A program made the position numbers and the translations under genes. A stretch of DNA of 10,161 nt from an uncultured Streptococcus sp. (GTDB lineage Bacteria; Bacillota; Bacilli; Lactobacillales; Streptococcaceae): positions 1-10,161 of the forward strand of contig CABREZ010000049.1 of assembly GCA_902470035.1 (NCBI GenBank). The letters are read 5' to 3'. Below are positions 5,644-10,161 of the stretch, one piece after another. The notes below the pieces were generated by a model. It saw only the letters and a program-made list of their open reading frames with translations. It was not told the DNA's origin and did no database searches. The stretch's first letter is position 1. Each line of letters begins with the position of its first letter.

Positions 5644-8304
5644 ATGCAAACAACAAAAGAAAGACTCATTGCTGCATTGCAAGATGCAGAAACAAGAACC
5701 TTAGCAACCTATCAATCTAGCTGGTCTGGCTTGACGGAAGACCAAGTAGAGGAAAACCGGGATAACTATGGAGAAAATGTCCTCACAAAGGGGCAAGATG
5801 ACTCTATCTGGAAACGGATTGTTGAATCCATCATCAATCCCTTCACAGTCATCTTACTGCTCATTGCCCTTGTTTCTTTGGTGACCAATGTTTGGTTAGC
5901 TAAGCCGGGTGAGGAAGATCCAACGACCTCTCTTATTATCGTCGTTCTCGTCCTTCTCTCTGGAGGGATTCGCTTTATCCAAGAATTACGCAGTGACAAG
6001 GCTGCTAGTAACCTTTCTCGCATGATTGTTAATACAGCAACAGTGATTCGAGAAGGCAAGGAAGAAGAAATTCCCATTGATGAGATCGTTGTGGGAGACC
6101 TGATCAAACTGAGTGCAGGCGACATGATCCCAGCAGATGTGGTCTTATTAGATTCTCGAGACTTCTTCGTTCAACAGTCTGGTTTGACTGGAGAGAGCGA
6201 TGCTGTCGAAAAAGTCTGCTTGAGAAAAGCGACTGGTCAAAATCTGGATAGTCTCCTGGAGAGTGAGAGTCTAGCTTTTATGGGGACCAACGTCATCTCA
6301 GGTCGAGCTACTGCCTTGGTCTTAGTAGTCGGGGATGAAACCATGATGGGAGCTATTGAGCAGACCATCAATACTTATGATGAACCAACCTCTTTTGAAC
6401 GAGAAATGAACACCATCTCTTGGTTGTTGATTCGACTCATGATGGTGATGGTGCCTATCGTCTTCTTTATCAATGGTTTGACAGACGGGGACTGGCTAGA
6501 AGCGGGCGTCTTTGCCCTCAGTGTAGGAGTGGGTTTGACTCCGGAAATGCTTCCAATGATTATCACAGCTAGCTTGGCTAAGGGTTCCATTATCATGGCC
6601 AAAGAAAAGGTGGTCATCAAAAAACTCAATGCCATCCAAGATCTAGGCGCTATTGATATCCTCTGTACGGATAAGACAGGAACCTTGACCCAAGATGAGA
6701 TTGTACTCGAATACCCACTCGATATTCATGGGGACCTGGATTTGTCCGTACTACGTCGGGCCTATCTCAACTCTTACTTCCAAACCGGCCTCAAAAACTT
6801 AATGGACCGCGCTATTATCAGCCGGACAGAAAGAGAAGCTAAGAAACATGAAATTGTCAGAGGCTTGGACCAAAGCTTCCAAAAAATTGATGAATTGCCT
6901 TTTGACTTTGAACGCCGTCGAATGAGTGTCATTGTCAAGGATGAGCTGGGAATCGTTAGCATGGTCACCAAGGGAGCCTTGGAAGAAATGCTAGCAGTCT
7001 CTAACTATGTGGAATACAAGGATGAGATTATCCCCCTAACAGACCAAGTGCGGGAAGACGTCTTGGCAGAAGTGGCTCAACTGAATGAACAAGGTTTGCG
7101 CGTGCTTGGTGTCAGCTACAAATCAAATCTTGAGGAAGGCTATGCCTTTGAAGTGGCAGATGAAGCAGACATGATCTTGACGGGCTATCTAGCCTTCTTG
7201 GATCCACCAAAACCATCCGCAGCACCAGCCATCAATACCCTTGCGGAATACGGAGTTGCTACTAAAATTCTTACGGGTGATAATGAGAAAGTGACCCAAG
7301 CGGTTTGTGAAAAGGTGGGACTGGATGTTGACCGCATTTTGCTGGGTAGCGATATCGACAGTCTCTCTGATTCAGAGTTGGCTCAAGCAGTCGAAACAAC
7401 CACCGTTTTTGCAAAATTATCTCCAGACCAAAAAGCACGCATTATCTTGCAGCTCAAAGCGAATGGCCACAAGGTCGGTTATATGGGAGATGGCATCAAT
7501 GATGCACCTTCTATGAAAGTAGCAGATGTGGGTATTTCGGTTGATACAGCTGTCGATATTGCCAAAGAAACAGCAGATGTTATCCTTCTGGATAAGGACT
7601 TGATGGTCCTCGAAAAAGGCTTGGTAGAAGGACGCAAGGTTTATGCCAATATGACCAAATACATCAAGATGACCGTTTCTTCTAATTTCGGGAATATCTT
7701 CTCCCTTCTCTTTGCCAGTATTTTCCTTCCTTTCCTTCCAATGGCCCCTATCCATCTCATCGTCTTGAACTTGGTTTACGATCTTTCCTGTATTGCCTTG
7801 CCTTTTGACCGGGTTGATAAGGACTTCTTGAAGAAACCAAGAATCTGGGAAGCCAAATCCATTACCCGCTTTATGGCCTGGTTCGGTCCTATTTCCTCTA
7901 TCTTTGACATCCTGACCTTCATCATTCTCTACTTTGTCATTGTACCCATGATTACAGGCTATGGCTATGTCCATGGTGCTGATAGTGCAGGACTCTTCAT
8001 CATGCTCTTTCAAACCGGCTGGTTCATTGAGTCCATGTGGTCCCAAACCATGGTCATCTATATGCTACGCTCTCCAAAATTGCCTTTTGTTCAAAGTCGG
8101 CCAGCCCTTGCTGTCATGGCAACGACTTTATTGGGGGCGCTCTTTGTGACCTTCCTACCATATGGCCCACTGGCTTCCTTGTTGAAAGTAGCGCCACTGA
8201 ATAGTCTCTACTTCCTATTACTGGCGGGAATCCTCTTTCTTTATATGGCAAGTGTCACCCTGGTAAAACACTATTATATTGGCAAGTACAAGGAGTGGCT
8301 ATAA
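5644..8304 (+). CDS. mgtA: MgtA, magnesium-transporting P-type (P3B) ATPase
   Basis: This 886-residue inner-membrane pump imports Mg2+ with ATP hydrolysis when the ion is scarce. It is recognisably MgtA/MgtB rather than a calcium or manganese PacL-type pump. Landmarks: first membrane span about residues 67-84, actuator-domain TGES (182-185), the membrane motif PEMLP (300-304), the phosphorylated aspartate in DKTGT (D343), TGDN (544-547) and GDGIND (615-620) in the catalytic domain, and the C-terminal membrane block NLVYDLSCIALPFDRVD, which is typical of MgtA. Its length matches the family (about 860-900). The start is fixed by AGGAG at 6 nt. It is preceded by an M-box riboswitch, a terminator, an upstream ORF and a masked ribosome site, all pointing to control by Mg2+. 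It is transcribed alone and ends in its own terminator. Confidence 0.96.
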   Translation: MQTTKERLIAALQDAETRTLATYQSSWSGLTEDQVEENRDNYGENVLTKGQDDSIWKRIVESIINPFTVILLLIALVSLVTNVWLAKPGEEDPTTSLIIVVLVLLSGGIRFIQELRSDKAASNLSRMIVNTATVIREGKEEEIPIDEIVVGDLIKLSAGDMIPADVVLLDSRDFFVQQSGLTGESDAVEKVCLRKATGQNLDSLLESESLAFMGTNVISGRATALVLVVGDETMMGAIEQTINTYDEPTSFEREMNTISWLLIRLMMVMVPIVFFINGLTDGDWLEAGVFALSVGVGLTPEMLPMIITASLAKGSIIMAKEKVVIKKLNAIQDLGAIDILCTDKTGTLTQDEIVLEYPLDIHGDLDLSVLRRAYLNSYFQTGLKNLMDRAIISRTEREAKKHEIVRGLDQSFQKIDELPFDFERRRMSVIVKDELGIVSMVTKGALEEMLAVSNYVEYKDEIIPLTDQVREDVLAEVAQLNEQGLRVLGVSYKSNLEEGYAFEVADEADMILTGYLAFLDPPKPSAAPAINTLAEYGVATKILTGDNEKVTQAVCEKVGLDVDRILLGSDIDSLSDSELAQAVETTTVFAKLSPDQKARIILQLKANGHKVGYMGDGINDAPSMKVADVGISVDTAVDIAKETADVILLDKDLMVLEKGLVEGRKVYANMTKYIKMTVSSNFGNIFSLLFASIFLPFLPMAPIHLIVLNLVYDLSCIALPFDRVDKDFLKKPRIWEAKSITRFMAWFGPISSIFDILTFIILYFVIVPMITGYGYVHGADSAGLFIMLFQTGWFIESMWSQTMVIYMLRSPKLPFVQSRPALAVMATTLLGALFVTFLPYGPLASLLKVAPLNSLYFLLLAGILFLYMASVTLVKHYYIGKYKEWL

Positions 8305-8324
8305 GCTACTAATGAAAATAAGAA

Positions 8325-8366
8325 AAGAAAAGGTTTGCATATTTGTAGGCCTTTTTCTTCCTTTTT
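8325..8366 (+). terminator. Terminator after mgtA
   Basis: AAGAAAAGG (8325-8333) pairs with CCTTTTTCTT (8350-8359) with one bulged T, followed by a T run at 8362-8366. The loop of 16 nt is long, so strength may be moderate. The T run abuts the upp -10 box. Confidence 0.65.
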
Positions 8367-8374
8367 GATATAAT
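8366..8374 (+). promoter_or_regulatory. Extended -10 promoter of upp
   Basis: TG-A-TATAAT is a perfect extended -10 (hexamer 8369-8374) with no convincing -35 at 17 bp. The transcript would start near 8381, downstream of an in-frame ATG at 8378, which supports the later start used for upp. Confidence 0.75.
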
Positions 8375-8404
8375 AAGATGAATATAGAGAAAGAAGGAAC
8401 TATT

Positions 8405-9034
8405 ATGGGAAAACTTGAAGTCATTAAACATCCACTTGTTCAGCATAAATTGTCTATTTTGCGCCGGACAGATACCTCTACAAAGGCTTTTCGTGAATTA
8501 GTTGATGAAATTGCTATGTTGATGGGATACGAAGTTTTGCGCGAACTTCCTCTTGAAGATGTAGAAATCGAAACACCAATTACAAAAACAGTTCAAAAAC
8601 AGATTGCTGGTAAAAAACTAGCGATTGTTCCAATCCTTCGTGCAGGGATCGGGATGGTAGACGGACTCTTGAGTTTGGTACCCGCTGCTAAAGTTGGTCA
8701 CATCGGAATGTACCGAGATGAAGAAACCTTGAAACCAGTTGAATACTTGGTGAAATTGCCAGAAGATATCGACCAACGTCAAATCTTTGTGGTGGACCCA
8801 ATGTTGGCGACTGGGGGATCTGCAATCTTGGCTGTCGATTCATTAAAGAAACGTGGTGCAAGCCATATTAAATTTGTCTGCTTGGTTGCAGCACCAGAAG
8901 GTGTGGAAGCTCTTCAAACAGCTCATCCAGATGTCGAAATCTTTGCTGCAGCCTTGGATGAACGTCTCAACGAAAACGGCTATATCGTTCCAGGTTTGGG
9001 AGATGCTGGGGACCGCTTGTTTGGTACCAAATAA
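8405..9034 (+). CDS. upp: Uracil phosphoribosyltransferase
   Basis: This 209-residue cytoplasmic enzyme converts uracil and PRPP to UMP plus pyrophosphate in pyrimidine salvage. The protein begins MGKLEVIKHPLVQHKLSILRR and matches remembered streptococcal Upp over its full length. The PRPP loop is FVVDPMLATGGSA with D131 and T136-G138, and the C-terminal uracil-binding segment YIVPGLGDAGDRLFGT is intact. ATG 8405 is chosen because AAGGA (8394-8398) stands 6 nt before it and family members start here; the in-frame ATG at 8378 lies upstream of the predicted transcript start. It is followed by clpP, as in pneumococcus, but clpP has its own promoter. Confidence 0.97.
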   Translation: MGKLEVIKHPLVQHKLSILRRTDTSTKAFRELVDEIAMLMGYEVLRELPLEDVEIETPITKTVQKQIAGKKLAIVPILRAGIGMVDGLLSLVPAAKVGHIGMYRDEETLKPVEYLVKLPEDIDQRQIFVVDPMLATGGSAILAVDSLKKRGASHIKFVCLVAAPEGVEALQTAHPDVEIFAAALDERLNENGYIVPGLGDAGDRLFGTK

Positions 9035-9068
9035 GCACATTTCCAATCCATCTTTGGGAAAGTAAAAA

Positions 9069-9085
9069 TTTGACCTTTGTTGACC
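9069..9085 (-). promoter_or_regulatory. CtsR operator of clpP
   Basis: Read on the minus strand, GGTCAAC-AAA-GGTCAAA forms the direct heptad repeat with 3-nt spacer recognised by CtsR, the class III heat-shock repressor (consensus RGTCAAAnAnRGTCAAA). One heptad position deviates. It overlaps the -35 hexamer of clpP, so bound CtsR would block RNA polymerase. Confidence 0.88.
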
Positions 9086-9098
9086 AATGGGATATAAT
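9070..9098 (+). promoter_or_regulatory. Sigma-A promoter of clpP
   Basis: TTGACC (9070-9075) and TATAAT (9093-9098) are spaced by 17 bp. Transcription should begin near 9105, giving a leader of about 90 nt. Confidence 0.88.
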
Positions 9099-9104
9099 AG
9101 CTTT

Positions 9105-9196
9105 TGTAAAGAATGGAAGGAGAGCTAGCCTCTCGAATCAACCGGATGAAACCTCTGAGATGGTGCCGGTTATAATGGATAAAAGGAGATGAATGA
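9105..9196 (+). other. Structured 5' leader of clpP
   Basis: Two hairpins are visible: GAGAG/CTCTC (9120-9124 with 9130-9134) and a longer one formed by AACCGG/CCGGTT (9140-9145 with 9166-9171) extended inward by ACCTC pairing with GA-t-GGT (9151-9164). Neither is followed by a T run, so they are not terminators; they lie before the ribosome site AGGAG (9184-9188). A role in transcript stability or translation is possible but not shown. Confidence 0.45.
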
Positions 9197-9787
9197 ATGA
9201 TTCCAGTAGTAATTGAACAAACTAGTCGTGGTGAACGCTCATACGACATTTACTCACGCCTCTTAAAAGATCGTATTATCATGGTGACAGGACCGGTAGA
9301 AGACCAAATGGCCAATTCGATTATTGCCCAGTTGCTCTTCTTGGATGCCCAAGATAATACCAAAGATATCTATATGTATATCAATACGCCAGGAGGCTCT
9401 GTCTCTGCAGGGTTGGCTATCGTCGACACCATGAACTTTATCAAATCAGACGTCCAAACTATTGTTATGGGGATGGCTGCTTCAATGGGAACTGTGATTG
9501 CATCAAGTGGTGCCAAAGGCAAACGTTTCATGTTGCCAAATGCTGAGTACATGATCCACCAACCAATGGGTGGTACTGGTGGCGGTACCCAACAAACAGA
9601 TATGGCGATTGCTGCAGAACACCTCTTGAAAACACGTCACAGATTGGAAAAAATCTTGGCAGAAAATTCAGGTCAAACCATCAAGAAAATCCACGCTGAT
9701 GCAGAACGGGATAATTGGATGACTGCAGAAGAAACCTTAGCTTATGGTTTCATCGATGAAATCATGGCTAACAACAATCTTGGATAA
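9197..9787 (+). CDS. clpP: ClpP, ATP-dependent Clp protease proteolytic subunit
   Basis: This 196-residue serine protease assembles into a tetradecameric barrel and degrades proteins fed by Clp ATPases (ClpC, ClpE, ClpX, ClpL partners in streptococci), controlling stress recovery and competence. The catalytic triad is complete: S96 in GMAASMG, H121 in MIHQPMGG, and D172 in ERDNW. NTPGGSVSAGLAI is the conserved oxyanion region. Length is usual for the family. The start at 9197 has AGGAG at 8 nt; two further ATGs just before it (9189, 9193) are in other frames and stop after 3 and 7 codons. Expression is expected to be heat- and stress-induced through the CtsR site, and the gene ends with a strong terminator. 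Confidence 0.98.
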   Translation: MIPVVIEQTSRGERSYDIYSRLLKDRIIMVTGPVEDQMANSIIAQLLFLDAQDNTKDIYMYINTPGGSVSAGLAIVDTMNFIKSDVQTIVMGMAASMGTVIASSGAKGKRFMLPNAEYMIHQPMGGTGGGTQQTDMAIAAEHLLKTRHRLEKILAENSGQTIKKIHADAERDNWMTAEETLAYGFIDEIMANNNLG

Positions 9788-9805
9788 GAAATCTTAACCA
9801 CCTAG

Positions 9806-9833
9806 CCCTCTCCTCTGACAGGAGAGGGTTTTT
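9806..9833 (+). terminator. Strong rho-independent terminator after clpP
   Basis: CCCTCTCCT (9806-9814) and AGGAGAGGG (9820-9828) form a perfect 9-bp stem with a 5-nt loop, followed by five T. This isolates clpP from the next gene. Confidence 0.95.
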
Positions 9834-9881
9834 AGGACTCTCTTGACTTTCTAGAAAAAGATAGTATTTTTACCTGAAATT

Positions 9882-9890
9882 TGCTATACT
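9882..9890 (+). promoter_or_regulatory. Extended -10 promoter of the ylbG-like gene
   Basis: TG-C-TATACT (hexamer 9885-9890) gives an extended -10; the -35 position is weak. The start would be near 9897, 22 nt before the ATG. Confidence 0.65.
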
Positions 9891-9918
9891 TGTAACAGAA
9901 GGCAGAAAGGGATTGTGT

Positions 9919-10161
9919 ATGTTTGAGAAGCAAGCTAGAACAGGCTTAATTGTAAAATTGTATTATAATCGAGATGCAAAGAAATTACAGGGAATTGGGG
10001 ATGTGATTTATCATTCCAAAAAAATGCGCTATGTACAGGTCTATATCGATAGTTCTCAAGTCCTTGAAATCGTGCAGCAATTAAAAAAAGAACGCTTTGT
10101 AAAGAAGGTTCAAATTTGCCATATTCAAGAATTGGATCGTGATTTTGTAGGAAGTTTGCAT
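9919..10161 (+). CDS. ylbG: YlbG/DUF2129 family protein, 3' end off the window
   Basis: The reading starts MFEKQARTGLIVKLYYNRDAKKL and runs 81 codons without a stop to the window edge. It matches the small cytoplasmic YlbG/DUF2129 family of Firmicutes, usually about 80-100 residues, so little is missing. The pattern of a short beta-rich start, a central YHSKKMRYVQVYID strand region and an FVKKVQ strand is visible. Function is unknown. AAAGG (9906-9910) lies 8 nt before the ATG. In pneumococcus the same small gene follows clpP, which supports the identification. It is separated from clpP by a strong terminator and has its own promoter. Confidence 0.85.
   Translation, partial: MFEKQARTGLIVKLYYNRDAKKLQGIGDVIYHSKKMRYVQVYIDSSQVLEIVQQLKKERFVKKVQICHIQELDRDFVGSLH

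Noticed and set aside
7417..8046. 209-codon ORF on the minus strand inside mgtA
   Set aside because: It lies wholly opposite the conserved catalytic and membrane part of mgtA, its product is low-complexity and matches no family I know, and no ribosome site or promoter supports it.
8378..8404. Upstream ATG extending Upp by 9 residues
   Set aside because: It lies before the predicted transcript start and the known Upp length starts at 8405.
9040..9061. Hairpin TTTCCAA/TTGGGAAA after upp as a terminator
   Set aside because: The stem has a bulge and is weak, and it is followed by GTAAAAATTT rather than a T run; the upp transcript may run on into clpP.
9171..9176. Second TATAAT just before clpP
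   Set aside because: There is no -35 hexamer at 17 bp and no TG extension, and it falls at the end of a leader hairpin close to the ribosome site.

Overview
The window reads as a stretch of chromosome from an oral Streptococcus of the mitis/sanguinis type. Codon use, AT-rich promoters with extended -10 boxes, and strong similarity to remembered streptococcal MurE, Lcd, Upp and ClpP all point this way. Species is not resolvable by eye. Everything looks like core genome: there are no insertion sequences, phage genes, tRNAs, rRNAs or CRISPR repeats.

Layout. Positions 1-1096 (minus strand) hold the N-terminal three quarters of murE, a peptidoglycan ligase. Divergent from it is ytgP (1183-2811), a 542-residue MATE/MVF-type flippase of the MurJ functional class, which ends in a clear terminator. 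Next is a two-gene sulfur amino acid operon: a Cys/Met-metabolism PLP enzyme (2952-4046) and a PatB/MalY/Lcd C-S lyase (4056-5225). It is preceded by a near-perfect MET-box (MtaR/MetR site) centred about 65 bases upstream of the likely transcription start. Then comes mgtA (5644-8304), a P3B-type Mg2+ ATPase, with a roughly 375-nt leader. After a terminator follow upp (8405-9034), clpP (9197-9787, with a CtsR operator on its -35 box), a strong terminator, and the start of a YlbG/DUF2129 gene (9919-end).

The most interesting region is the mgtA leader (5226-5643). From 5' to 3' it carries a consensus sigma-A promoter, an M-box (ykoK) Mg2+ riboswitch, an intrinsic terminator, a short upstream ORF with its own Shine-Dalgarno sequence, and a small hairpin that hides the mgtA Shine-Dalgarno. 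The upstream ORF begins MIQIDDHPEPHI. This acidic/proline-rich N-terminus recalls MgtL, the enterobacterial mgtA leader peptide whose acidic/proline codons destabilise ribosomes at low Mg2+. Two strong stems overlapping the upstream ORF are mutually exclusive, and one of them invades the Shine-Dalgarno-sequestering hairpin. I infer a two-layer control: an Mg2+ riboswitch acting on transcription, followed by leader-peptide translational attenuation. I do not know of a description of this combination in streptococci.

The genes fall into three themes: cell-wall precursor synthesis and export (murE, ytgP), sulfur amino acid metabolism (the PLP pair), and housekeeping, salvage and stress functions (mgtA, upp, clpP, ylbG), each mostly under its own promoter.
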